Origin: Collinsella ihumii
GTDB taxonomy: Bacteria > Actinomycetota > Coriobacteriia > Coriobacteriales > Coriobacteriaceae
Length of the DNA: 64,000 nt
Assembly (NCBI RefSeq): GCF_900046475.1
Contig: NZ_FCOU01000012.1
Coordinates: forward strand, 336,090-400,089
Direction of reading: 5' to 3'
Shown: positions 51,578 through 59,453 of the stretch, piece by piece
Layout of the letters: every line of letters begins with the position of its first letter
Position numbering within the stretch: position 1 is the stretch's first letter
The notes under the pieces: generated by a model
Told to the model about the DNA's origin: nothing
Database searches by the model: none
What the model saw: only the letters and a program-made list of their open reading frames with translations
Made by a program: the position numbers and the translations under genes

Positions 51578-52101
51578 TGGGGCGCTGCGGAACGGTCGCC
51601 TGCGCGGCCATGCCCCGGGCGGATGCCGTCTGGCGCCACCCGGTCTTTCAGGAACATCTCGCTCGCATACAGGAGCTCGAGCGCACGCGCGCCTTCTGCC
51701 GCCATGACCTCGCGCACCTGCTGGACGTGGCGCGCATCATGTGGATCGGCGTGTTGGAGGAGGGCGCGGACCTGCCGCGCGACGTCGTCTACGTCACGGC
51801 GCTTTTGCACGATATCGGTCGTGCAGCGCAGTACGAGACGGGCGAGCCGCACGATGTCGCCGGGGTGCGCATCGCGCGCGAAATAATGGGTACGGTAGAT
51901 GGCGACCGTGCATTCTCGCCTGCGGAGCAGGACCTCATCGCAGACGCCATCGGCGCGCACCGCGTATCCGATGCGACCGCCTCGCCGCTCGGCAGCCTGC
52001 TGTATCGGGCCGACAAGCTGTCGCGCCCCTGCTTCGCCTGCCCCGCACGTCCCGAATGCAACTGGCCGACAGAACAGCAGAACCTCGCCGTCCGCATCTG
52101 A
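51577..52101 (+). CDS. HD-domain phosphohydrolase with C-terminal Cys cluster
   Basis: 174 residues if the GTG at 51577 is used (it overlaps the folE stop), or 163 from the ATG at 51610. HD residues are in CRHDLAHLLDVARI and ALLHDIGRAAQYE. The C terminus has RADKLSRPCFACPARPECNW, a Cys-x2-Cys-x4-Cys group that could hold a metal or cluster. HD proteins next to folE occur in other bacteria and could supply the missing dihydroneopterin triphosphate dephosphorylation step; that role is inference. Confidence 0.85.
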   Translation: MGRCGTVACAAMPRADAVWRHPVFQEHLARIQELERTRAFCRHDLAHLLDVARIMWIGVLEEGADLPRDVVYVTALLHDIGRAAQYETGEPHDVAGVRIAREIMGTVDGDRAFSPAEQDLIADAIGAHRVSDATASPLGSLLYRADKLSRPCFACPARPECNWPTEQQNLAVRI

Positions 52102-52170
52102 CGGGAGCAAAAGGGCCGGGCGCCTTTTGACCTCCTCGCATGCGGGGCGGGGACGAAAGGGGAGATTGCC

Positions 52171-52665
52171 ATGGGCAAGAAGCATCAAAAGCATCTGCCG
52201 GAAAACGCCACGCCGACCGAGGGCGCCGAGCTCGCACGGCGCGAGGCCGGGCTGCCCGCCACGAGGACGGCCATAGCCCGCTGGACGCCGGCCGACCTGT
52301 CCGGAGCCGATAAGATCCAGATCGACGGCCTGGAGGTCTTCGCCAACCACGGCGTGTATTCCGAGGAGCGTGCGCTCGGCCAGAAGTTCATCGTCTCGCT
52401 CACGCTCTACACGAGCCTGCGCGAGGCGGGGCGCACCGATGACCTGCGCGCGTCGATCGATTACGGCAAGGTGTGCCACGAGGTCGACGATTTCCTGCGC
52501 GACCATACGTTCAAGCTAATCGAGGCCGCGGCGGAGGGCGTGGCCGATCGCCTGCTCGCCCGCCACGACGCGCTCGTGGGCGTCCGCGTGCGCCTGGAGA
52601 AGCCCTGGGCCCCGATCGGCCTGCCGCTGCGCACCGTCGCGGTGGAGATCGTCCGCACGAGGTAG
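52171..52665 (+). CDS. folB: Dihydroneopterin aldolase with ~47-residue N-terminal extension
   Basis: 164 residues; usual FolB has ~120. The enzyme part starts near residue 48: DKIQIDGLEVFANHGVYSEE, LGQKFIVSLTLYT, SIDYGKVCHEVDDFL, FKLIEAAAEGVAD and the catalytic Lys in RLEKPWAPIGLP. It cleaves dihydroneopterin to 6-hydroxymethyl-dihydropterin. The extension (MGKKHQKHLPENATPTEGAE) is charged and low in structure. The ATG at 52171 has AAAGGGGAG upstream, and no start with an SD was seen nearer the domain. FolP and FolK genes are not in the window. Confidence 0.9.
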   Translation: MGKKHQKHLPENATPTEGAELARREAGLPATRTAIARWTPADLSGADKIQIDGLEVFANHGVYSEERALGQKFIVSLTLYTSLREAGRTDDLRASIDYGKVCHEVDDFLRDHTFKLIEAAAEGVADRLLARHDALVGVRVRLEKPWAPIGLPLRTVAVEIVRTR

Positions 52666-52790
52666 CGGCCAAGCCTTCGACCCGTGTCCGGCGACCCGGT
52701 ACGAAGACCCTGCCTCGATGTACCGCGCCGGCACGAGCCGAAGGTCGTTTCGTCGTTCAGAGATAGCGATGTCCGCACGCCGTGGTACTA

Positions 52791-52808
52791 TCGTCGATAT
52801 ATCGACGA
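52791..52808. promoter_or_regulatory. Perfect 18-bp palindrome TCGTCGATATATCGACGA
   Basis: It lies between an extended -10 (TGGTACTAT, 52783-52791) and the SD of the AlbA_2 gene, covering the likely transcription start. This is the position of an autoregulatory operator. Its TCGA-TATA-TCGA core recalls the TCGA palindromes before the DUF4143 ATPase. Confidence 0.6.
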
Positions 52809-52821
52809 GAGGAGGCGGGCG

Positions 52822-54396
52822 ATGGAGTACCGGGAAACGGAACGCATCGAGTTCAAACGCACAGCTACCGAACGTATCGTCAAGACGATCATCGCATTTG
52901 CAAACGGAACCGGCGGGGACATCTATATCGGTATCGACGATTTTGGCCGGGTGATCGGCGTCGACGATATCGACGGTGAGATGCTCAAGGTCTCGAACCT
53001 CGTGCATGATGCCATCTGCCCACCGCTCGTGCGCCTCGTGCATATCGAGCCCGTTAAGCTCGAGGGCAAAAACACCGTGCTCGTGTCCGTCGAGGCGGGT
53101 GATAAGAAGCCCTACTATCTGGCTTCGAAGGGCCTGGTCCCGGCCGGCGTGTTCACCCGCCTGGGGCCTGCGACCGTGCCCATGGGCCGTCGGGACATCC
53201 GGCGCATGATCCGCGAAGCCGACGATGACTATTTCGAGACGCGCCACGCGAGGGTGCAGGATCTCACCTTCGACGAGGCCGGGCGCGTCTTCCGGGAGCA
53301 CGGCGTCGAGTTCTCCCCGGAGCGCTTTCGGGCGCTCGGCATGCTCGCCCGCGACGGGTTCTATTCGAATCTCGCCCTGCTCATCTCCGACCAGAACCCC
53401 TTCACCCTGAAGTGCGCCGTCTTCAACGACGACGCCGGCACCGAGTTTCTGAACCGCATCGAGTGCGAGGGCTCGATCCTCGGCCAGTACGAGCGGGTGC
53501 TCGGCTTTTTGCGCCTCGCGAACAACCTCAGGTCGTATTTCCCGTCGAACACGAGGATCGATCAGCGCGACTATCCTGATGACGCGCTGCGCGAGGGCCT
53601 GCTCAACGCCATCATCCACCGCGATTACGATGAGAGCCTCTGCGTGCCCACGCTGGTGAAGATGTACCGTACGGAGCTTTCGTTCACCTCGTTCGGAGGC
53701 CTGTTCGGCATCACCGCGCAGCAGGCCATCACGCGGGAGTCCTCGCCGCGAAACCCCCGGCTGCTGGCGCTATTCGGCCGTTTGGGAGAAGTCGAGGCGT
53801 ACGGGTCCGGCCTTCCCAAGATCTGGAAGCTGTATGAACGCGAGGGGCTTGCAGCGCGCATCGAGGCCGAGGGCTCCTTCTTCACACTCGTGCTGCCGAA
53901 CGTCAACACGACGCGCAACCCGCACATGAGCCTGACGGCGAACAACGGCCCTGATCTTCGCGGGGGCCAGGAGGCTTTCGACGAACTCGATGAGATGGGG
54001 GCGATGCCCGTGCGCGTGAAGGCGGCATATGACCGGGCGCGTGCGGAGAGGTGCGCGCTCGATCGTGCACAAGAGGGAGCTCACGCGGCGGATGCGGACG
54101 GACGGGAGGTCGCCGGCGCCCCGGCGGGCGTTCGGGTCACGCATATGGAACGCATCGGGGACAGCCCTGCGGATACGGGCTCGCGTCGTCTCGAGCGGTT
54201 CATGATATCCTTCGCACTCGAACGAGGCGATTTCTCGCGCGAGGAGGCTCAGCGGGCGCTTGACGTCGGACGCGATACAGCGCTCAAGGTCATCAACGGC
54301 ATGGTTACCTCCGGTGCGCTGATTAAGACGGGGCGTGCGCGGGCAACCCGTTATCGGGCTTCAGACGAGCTTCGGCAAAACGAGGCTCTTGGGTAG
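52822..54396 (+). CDS. AlbA_2 (Schlafen-like) ATP-binding regulator
   Basis: 524 residues. The N-terminal AlbA_2 domain is at ~1-130 (ETERIEFKRTATERIVKTII, FANGTGGDIYIGIDDFGRVI). The middle has the family's GHKL-like part (LREGLLNAIIHRDYDESLCV; FTSFGGLFG; VEAYGSGLPKIWKLYE). The C terminus carries a winged-helix-like end (FSREEAQRALDVGRDTALKV, VTSGALIKTGRARATRYRA). Members act as transcription regulators or stress proteins; the ligand is unknown. The ATG at 52822 has AGAGGAGG upstream. Confidence 0.88.
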   Translation: MEYRETERIEFKRTATERIVKTIIAFANGTGGDIYIGIDDFGRVIGVDDIDGEMLKVSNLVHDAICPPLVRLVHIEPVKLEGKNTVLVSVEAGDKKPYYLASKGLVPAGVFTRLGPATVPMGRRDIRRMIREADDDYFETRHARVQDLTFDEAGRVFREHGVEFSPERFRALGMLARDGFYSNLALLISDQNPFTLKCAVFNDDAGTEFLNRIECEGSILGQYERVLGFLRLANNLRSYFPSNTRIDQRDYPDDALREGLLNAIIHRDYDESLCVPTLVKMYRTELSFTSFGGLFGITAQQAITRESSPRNPRLLALFGRLGEVEAYGSGLPKIWKLYEREGLAARIEAEGSFFTLVLPNVNTTRNPHMSLTANNGPDLRGGQEAFDELDEMGAMPVRVKAAYDRARAERCALDRAQEGAHAADADGREVAGAPAGVRVTHMERIGDSPADTGSRRLERFMISFALERGDFSREEAQRALDVGRDTALKVINGMVTSGALIKTGRARATRYRASDELRQNEALG

Positions 54397-54467
54397 TCCG
54401 TCGCGATCTCCCTCGATGACAAGCTACGTATTGTCGGTAGGCCTCGAGAGGTTGTCTCTTCTATAGT

Positions 54468-55211
54468 TCACGAACGGCGCAACAGCGCCGAGGCCTCACG
54501 GTTCTTTGGGCAATAGGTGTCGAGCAGCATGTGGAAGCGGGCGTTGTGGCTTGGCTCCATGAGGTGCACGAGCTCGTGGGTGACGACCATCTCCAGGCAG
54601 GTTGGGGGGTAGGCCGCCAGACGCGCATTGATGCGGATGGCGCCGGTTTTCGGCGTGCACGAGCCCCAGCGGGTCTTCATGGTCCGGATGCTCCAGCTGC
54701 TCGCATGCACGCCCATGACGGCCTCGACGCGCTCGGCCACCTCGGGCAGTGCGCGGGCGAGCTCGCGGTGGTGCAGCTCGTCGACCAGGCGATTGTACGC
54801 TTCGGGCGTGAGATCGGCGAGCTCGTCTTCGTCACGCGCGGGGGTAGTGCCGAACGTCGCGGGTCGCGCAGCCGCGCCGAAGCGCATGCCCGCCCGCTTC
54901 AGTGCGTCGGCGAGGGGGACGATCGATCCCCACAGCGGCACGTTCTGGAGGTCGCGCGCCTCGCGTCGGTCTTCGCCAGCCAGTTGCCTGCGTTTCACGC
55001 GCTCGGCGATCCAGGCAGCCTTGCGGTCCAAGAATTCCTGCGCCGTGTCCGCGCTCGTGCGAACGGGGATGCTCATCACGACGGAGCCGTCTCCGCGCAC
55101 GCGCAGGTTGAGGTTGCGCACGCGCTTGCGCGTGACGGTCACGGGGATGCGTGCCCCGTCGGCATCGACGTGCAGCGAGAACGTGGCGGGGAAGGGCTTT
55201 TCTCGTGCCAT
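54468..55211 (-). CDS. YgjP-like metal-dependent hydrolase (M48-type)
   Basis: 247 residues. N-terminal beta domain (VTVTRKRVRNLNLRVRGDGS), then helices with the family motif RTMKTRWGSC and the zinc site VVTHELVHLMEPSHNARFH (HExxH plus a third His). Such proteins (YgjP/DUF45) are cytosolic peptidase-like enzymes of unclear substrate, often near restriction or toxin genes. The start at 55211 has no strong SD. The PIN toxin gene ends three bases upstream of its start, so it is co-transcribed with the toxin pair. Confidence 0.9.
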   Translation of the reverse strand: MAREKPFPATFSLHVDADGARIPVTVTRKRVRNLNLRVRGDGSVVMSIPVRTSADTAQEFLDRKAAWIAERVKRRQLAGEDRREARDLQNVPLWGSIVPLADALKRAGMRFGAAARPATFGTTPARDEDELADLTPEAYNRLVDELHHRELARALPEVAERVEAVMGVHASSWSIRTMKTRWGSCTPKTGAIRINARLAAYPPTCLEMVVTHELVHLMEPSHNARFHMLLDTYCPKNREASALLRRS

Positions 55212-55214
55212 GGT

Positions 55215-55628
55215 TCAGCAGAACAGGTCGACGAACCGCTGCGGCGTGATGGCCCGCACGGTGCTGCGCTCGTAGGCCCGCTCGTCACGCGTGAGGATCA
55301 GGTTGGCGCGCATGTTCTCGGCGGTAGCGCGGATAATCGCATCTTCGAAATCTGGCTCATCAGAGCTGGCGGCGATTCTGCATGTTGCCTCATCAAGTGC
55401 AATAACGTTGAGCGCATCGAGAAACGCCCGAACAAAATCCCGCGCTGCTTGCTCGCCAAGGTATTTGCATGCCACGTAGTAAGCATCCTTGAGAGATCCT
55501 GCGCATACGCAGCCGGTATCGGTCCCGTTTGCACAGCGGCGTATAACCTCCACTGCGGCATTCGATTCCGGGCGCTCAGGAACCATGAAGTCAAGCAATA
55601 CGTTCGTGTCGAGCAGCAATCTATACAT
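55215..55628 (-). CDS. PIN-domain toxin (VapC-like ribonuclease)
   Basis: 137 residues. PIN acidic residues: LLLDTNVLLDF (Asp ~7), the central acidic LDEATCRIAASSDEPDFEDAI (Glu/Asp) and ILTRDERAY (late Asp). By family it cleaves tRNA or rRNA at specific sites and is inhibited by the antitoxin encoded just upstream, whose stop it overlaps by eight bases. Confidence 0.9.
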   Translation of the reverse strand: MYRLLLDTNVLLDFMVPERPESNAAVEVIRRCANGTDTGCVCAGSLKDAYYVACKYLGEQAARDFVRAFLDALNVIALDEATCRIAASSDEPDFEDAIIRATAENMRANLILTRDERAYERSTVRAITPQRFVDLFC

Positions 55629-55917
55629 CCCGCATCATCAGCTCTCGTTTGATGTCGGCGGCTGTCATGTGCGCAAGCGGCGTACCGTGCGGCGTGCGGG
55701 AGCGAAGTTCCATGAGATGCTGGAACGTCTGAGAGTCCCCGGTTTCCGATTCCTGCTCGGGCGCTGCGTCAAACCGGGGGATTTTGCCTGTCGCTGCGAT
55801 GTAGTTCCAGAGCGAGCGGATAACCTCGTTGGCAGTCGTGCCCGCCTGGGCGAGGTGATGCGACACGATGGTTTTGGTCTCCGTATTGATGCTTGCTGAA
55901 ACCGTTGAAGTTGCCAT
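55621..55917 (-). CDS. Antitoxin, RelB/DinJ-like
   Basis: 98 residues. The N terminus SASINTETKTIVSHHLAQAG and TTANEVIRSLWNYIAATG form a ribbon-helix-helix typical of RelB/DinJ antitoxins. The C-terminal ~50 residues (ELRSRTPHGTPLAHMTAADI) would wrap the toxin. SD AAAAGGAGG. A PIN partner with a RelB-like antitoxin is a less common pairing than VapB. Confidence 0.85.
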   Translation of the reverse strand: MATSTVSASINTETKTIVSHHLAQAGTTANEVIRSLWNYIAATGKIPRFDAAPEQESETGDSQTFQHLMELRSRTPHGTPLAHMTAADIKRELMMRDV

Positions 55918-55935
55918 CGATCCTCCTTTTCGTAT

Positions 55936-55948
55936 ATCTATTATAGAT
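55936..55948. promoter_or_regulatory. Operator-like palindrome ATCTA-TTA-TAGAT
   Basis: 13-base palindrome 19 bases upstream of the antitoxin start. On the minus strand it contains TATAAT, a perfect -10, so a bound ribbon-helix-helix antitoxin would block the promoter. A related TCTGTAGATAGA sequence lies just outside. Confidence 0.6.
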
Positions 55949-56157
55949 TATCTTCTGTAGATAGACATAATGATCGACATGGTAAAGGTATCGGGTGGTT
56001 TCGTCGCACAACGGGTGATCTCGTCATGCGTGTCCGCTATATGCCGCCCGTGTTCGCCTGTTTTGTCGTATCCGAGCAGCCCATGAGAGCTTCATGTCTA
56101 CGCGAGGGGTTAGTCTGGGCTTCGTAGCCAATTATCGGTCCGATTGAAAGGCAAGCC

Positions 56158-57369
56158 ATGAACAAGAAGCATCAGAACTTGCGGAAGAAGAACAACCGCG
56201 GCACCCCGATCGTACCGGCTTACCTCGAGGCGGAAGATTCCGTCGTCGTCTGTCCGACGTGCCACGCGGCGTTTCCGCTCTCGGCGCTGGAGCCGTTCGA
56301 TCCGTGCCGTGAATCTCATGCCCGTTGTCCGGTGTGCTGCGCACCCTGCACGGCCGATGCCTATGATCGTGAGGCGGCACACATGATCGAGCTCCAGCGT
56401 GAGGTGGAGCAGCTGCAAGCCGCGCGCGGCAGGGCCCTCAACGAGTTCGATCGAAAACGGATCTGGCACGTACCACTTGTGGGGAAGCTGCTCGCTCGGG
56501 TGCGGCAGCGACGGCGCGAACAGCTGAAGGCGGAGCTGCTCGAACCCATTTCCGATATCTCGAGCCGTATGGTCGGTCTCGACAAGCTCGCTTCCTCTCG
56601 CTATCTGATGTCCGAATACCATCTGCTGACGCGGACGCCGCTTCGTATCTACGCGGAGCGGGGCGGATACTGCATGCGGTGCTGCTACGATATGACCGGC
56701 GCGTTCACGTTCGATTACCGCCACGGATACTCAATGTGTCGCGGTCTTGTCGGTGAAATCAAGGCGTTCGAGCAGGTGGTCGCTGCCATGCGCGCTGAGG
56801 CGCGTCTCGAGGGGGCGCGCCTCGTCCCAAACGTCTTCGTGCGCAAAAACGAAGGATCCAATCCCAGTGAGCGCGGATCGTACTTCTCGCAACTCGATAT
56901 GGTGCTGTTGACGCGTCGTGCGGCCTATGTGTTTGAGGTCAAGAGCCGAGATGCCTCCATCGAATGGGGCGCGAGCGGTGCACTCGAGGCGACGTATTGT
57001 CAGGGCGACAAAGTCAACGTGAGAAAGCTGGCCGGAGATCTTCAGCAGCTTGCCGACCATGCTTTTTATTTCAATCGGTGTGTCGGCCGTTACCCCTTCG
57101 ATGCGACGTTCGAGGTGATGGTGTACGTCGATCCGGCAAGCTGCGCCGCCGACATGGAGGCGTTCTGCGACAACCTGCTCGTGCGGTCGCTTACGGCTGA
57201 CGCGCGTGAGCTTGTCCGTATCATCGCCGAGCAGGACGCGAGGCTGTCCGATGCGATGGATCAGAACGCCCTTGATGCGCTTGCCCGCGAGGTGCTGGCG
57301 CGCTATGGGGATCGCGACTTGCGCAAGCGCCAGATGCACGCGATGAGGCTCGAGCGCAAAACCGCATAG
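56158..57369 (+). CDS. NERD-domain protein with N-terminal zinc-ribbon-like motif
   Basis: 403 residues. A basic start (MNKKHQNLRKKNNRG) is followed by two CxxC pairs (VVCPTCHAAF, ARCPVCCAPC), zinc-ribbon-like. A coiled region with a basic hinge comes next (~75-130). The NERD nuclease-like domain is at ~195-330: GEIKAFEQVV, SQLDMVLLTRRAAYVFEVKS (Asp and Glu-x-Lys of the nuclease core), and late LAGDLQQLADHAFYF. NERD proteins are thought to process DNA. Start as chosen has GAAAGGCAAG upstream. Context gives no further clue. Confidence 0.85.
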   Translation: MNKKHQNLRKKNNRGTPIVPAYLEAEDSVVVCPTCHAAFPLSALEPFDPCRESHARCPVCCAPCTADAYDREAAHMIELQREVEQLQAARGRALNEFDRKRIWHVPLVGKLLARVRQRRREQLKAELLEPISDISSRMVGLDKLASSRYLMSEYHLLTRTPLRIYAERGGYCMRCCYDMTGAFTFDYRHGYSMCRGLVGEIKAFEQVVAAMRAEARLEGARLVPNVFVRKNEGSNPSERGSYFSQLDMVLLTRRAAYVFEVKSRDASIEWGASGALEATYCQGDKVNVRKLAGDLQQLADHAFYFNRCVGRYPFDATFEVMVYVDPASCAADMEAFCDNLLVRSLTADARELVRIIAEQDARLSDAMDQNALDALAREVLARYGDRDLRKRQMHAMRLERKTA

Positions 57370-57573
57370 GCGAGCGGATGCCTCCAGGGATGCGGGCTCG
57401 CGGCGCATGCGGTTCGCCTGTATGCGCCGACGTGAATTCTCCGTGATGCCGGGGCGGTTTGCCGTGGTCAGGCGCTTGGGCGCCCGCGGTGGCGAGAGGG
57501 CATGCGGGGTCGCGTCGCTATAATGGGTGCCCCTTGCACGCGCGGCACCTCGTCGCCCGATCGGAAAGGACAG

Positions 57574-58644
57574 ATGGCCATGATCAAGGTTGCCATTCTC
57601 TTCGGTGGTATCTCCACCGAGCACGATATCTCGCTCAAATCCGCCGACAACGTCATCGCGCAGCTGCCGCGCGACCGCTTCGAGCCGGTTCTCATCGGCA
57701 TCGACCGCGACGGCGCGTGGTTCCACTATTCGGGCGATGTCGCGGATATCGTGTCCGGCGCATGGGAGGACCACGACGTGAACCCCGTGGTGCTCATCCC
57801 CGGCTGCAGCGAGGACGCACGCGGCGGCTTCATGGAGCTTGTCGAAGGCGAGTTCGTGGAGCTGCCGGTCGATGTGGCGCTGCCCGTGCTCCATGGCCAG
57901 GGCGGCGAGGACGGCACGGTGCAGGGCACGCTCGAGGCATGCGGCGTGCCGTACGTCGGCTGCGGCGTGCTCGCCTCCGCGGTATGCATGGACAAGGACG
58001 CGTCCCACCGTCTGGCGGCAGCCGCCGGCGTTCGCTCGCCCAAGTGCGAAGTGCTCTACCGCGGCGCCTCCGACGAGGCGTGCCACGCCGTCGTCGAGAA
58101 GTGCGGCGGCTACCCCGTGTTCGTGAAGCCCGCCCGCGGGGGCTCGTCCATCGGCGTCTCCAAGGCCTCCGATGAGGCGGCCTACCGCGCCGCGCTCGAT
58201 GCCGCGTTCGCGCTCGACGAGAAGGTCGCCGTCGAGGAGGCCATCACGGGCGTCGAGGTGGGGTGCGCCGTCATGGGCGACTCCATCCACGGCATCACGA
58301 TGGGCGAGGTCGACGAGATCGTCATCACCGGGGACGGTTTCTTCCGTATCCATCTGGAGAAGGATCCCGGCGCCAACACCGAGCTGCGGTGTCCCGCCGA
58401 TCTTCCCGCCGACGTCATGGCCCGCGTTCGCGAGGCGGGCCGTACGGTCTACGAGGCGCTCGGTTGCTCCGGGTTCGCGCGCGTGGACCTGTTCGTGACG
58501 CCGGAGGGCGAGGTCGTCTTCAACGAGGTTAACTCCACGCCGGGCATGACCTATTACTCGCGCTTCCCGCAGATGATGCGCGTTGCGGGCCACGATCTGG
58601 GCGAGGTGCTCGCCGAGTTGATCGACGCCAAGCTGCGCAGGTAG
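57574..58644 (+). CDS. D-Ala-D-X ligase with VanA-like active-site loop
   Basis: 356 residues, ATP-grasp. N-terminal KVAILFGGISTEHDISLKSA, VLHGQGGEDGTVQG, FVKPARGGSSIGVSKA, and the catalytic VVFNEVNSTPGMTYYSRFPQ are ligase hallmarks. The omega-loop is GFFRIHLEKDPGANTELRC, which aligns with the VanA-type FRIHQE...PEKGSEN loop and has His at the VanA position, not the Tyr-Lys-Tyr motif of ordinary D-Ala-D-Ala ligases. ITGVEVGCAVMG and MGEVDEI are also VanA-like. It could make D-Ala-D-lactate ends and so lower vancomycin binding, but no vanH or vanX is nearby. SD GGAAAGGA. Likely cytosolic, in cell-wall precursor synthesis. Confidence 0.88.
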   Translation: MAMIKVAILFGGISTEHDISLKSADNVIAQLPRDRFEPVLIGIDRDGAWFHYSGDVADIVSGAWEDHDVNPVVLIPGCSEDARGGFMELVEGEFVELPVDVALPVLHGQGGEDGTVQGTLEACGVPYVGCGVLASAVCMDKDASHRLAAAAGVRSPKCEVLYRGASDEACHAVVEKCGGYPVFVKPARGGSSIGVSKASDEAAYRAALDAAFALDEKVAVEEAITGVEVGCAVMGDSIHGITMGEVDEIVITGDGFFRIHLEKDPGANTELRCPADLPADVMARVREAGRTVYEALGCSGFARVDLFVTPEGEVVFNEVNSTPGMTYYSRFPQMMRVAGHDLGEVLAELIDAKLRR

Positions 58645-58716
58645 CGTCAAGGGCGCGTGCCTGTCGATTATCTGTTTAGCCCAGGCGGCCGGAGCGCTCA
58701 GCGGCGTGGTGGGGTC

Positions 58717-58757
58717 GGGGTATAATGCCGGAAATTCCGGCATTATACCCCTGTTTT
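58717..58757 (+). terminator. Terminator of the ligase gene, perfect palindrome
   Basis: Fifteen-base stem GGGGTATAATGCCGG/CCGGCATTATACCCC with AAATT loop, then CTGTTTTT. It contains TATAAT on both strands, so it might also work as a weak promoter element. It lies ~70 bases after the ligase stop. Confidence 0.82.
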
Positions 58758-59027
58758 TATATATTGCATTTAATAGAATACTCTTGAATTACTGCCTGAA
58801 CGAATTTGGGACTTTTGGGTACATGTTTTCCGGTTGACTGAGTAGCCCACCGTCTGCATATGGCAACATATCTAAATCAGTATGTTATACATTATGCTGA
58901 TGAGGGTCTACTCGGCGGACCGGAAAACATGTACCCAAAAGTCCCTTTTCGTTTCGTGCCGATGCTCAGATGCCGGTATCTGAGCAATTCGTGGTCCGCA
59001 CTGCGCGAAATCCCGGCATGCGGCCGC
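58758..59027. other. Intergenic AT-rich stretch with long inverted repeat
   Basis: No supported gene. It is dominated by the repeat described at 58808-58945. After it (58946-59027) is ordinary sequence leading to the convergent peptide gene. Confidence 0.6.
58808..58945. repeat. Perfect 27-base inverted repeat with 84-base AT-rich loop
   Basis: Arms GGGACTTTTGGGTACATGTT plus TTCCGGT, fully complementary, at 58808-58834 and 58919-58945. The loop has no gene. The outer end GGGAC resembles the GGGGAC ends of the other palindromes; loop length is much longer, more like a small insertion element. Confidence 0.85.
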
Positions 59028-59213
59028 TTACAGGCGCTGCGCCTGGTCTTTCAGCAGGTCGGACGCGGTTTTAACTGCGTTGTTCGCATGTTCGAGGAAG
59101 TTGCGGTACGAGTCCGTGAGGTCCCTGATCTCGTCGATGCTCATGCCGCCCGACGCCTGCTCGAGCTCCCTGTCCGCAAGGGCGTCGCGATCGCGTGCTG
59201 TGGAATCTGCCAT
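59028..59213 (-). CDS. Double-glycine leader peptide precursor (orphan)
   Basis: 61 residues. The leader is residues 1-23, ending LADRELEQASGG. It fits the C39-peptidase rule exactly: Leu at -12, Glu at -8, Leu at -7, Ala at -4, Gly-Gly at -2/-1. The predicted mature part is 38 residues, starting MSIDEIRDLTDSYRNFLEHA and ending LLKDQAQRL: no Cys or Trp, slightly acidic, helical. SD AAAGGATGAG eight bases before the ATG at 59213. It has no immunity, modification or transport gene beside it. The C39-ABC exporter at 14400-16667 is the only candidate processor in the window. It may be a bacteriocin or a signal peptide; function unproven. Confidence 0.8.
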   Translation of the reverse strand: MADSTARDRDALADRELEQASGGMSIDEIRDLTDSYRNFLEHANNAVKTASDLLKDQAQRL

Positions 59214-59453
59214 GATCTCATCCTTTCATCGGGCGGGGTGCCGGGCCAGCAGGTGCCGACCGGCTGCTTGCGCGACCTGCCCCGGCTCCGGGCCGGGAGC
59301 TTTTCTAGGCCATGGTACCCGAATTTGTGTGCTTATCTCGCTCGATCGCACGAATGCGCCGCGCGCGGCATGATTGCGGCGCATGGGGTATAGTGACCAC
59401 TGCATGTCTGCGCCCACAAGGGGCGAGACGGTATGACAGAAACGAGGATGCAC

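Noticed and set aside
59278..59306. Hairpin in the leader of the GG peptide gene as a terminator
   Set aside because: The T tract (CTTTTC) follows only on the plus strand, where there is no gene to terminate; probably just leader structure.
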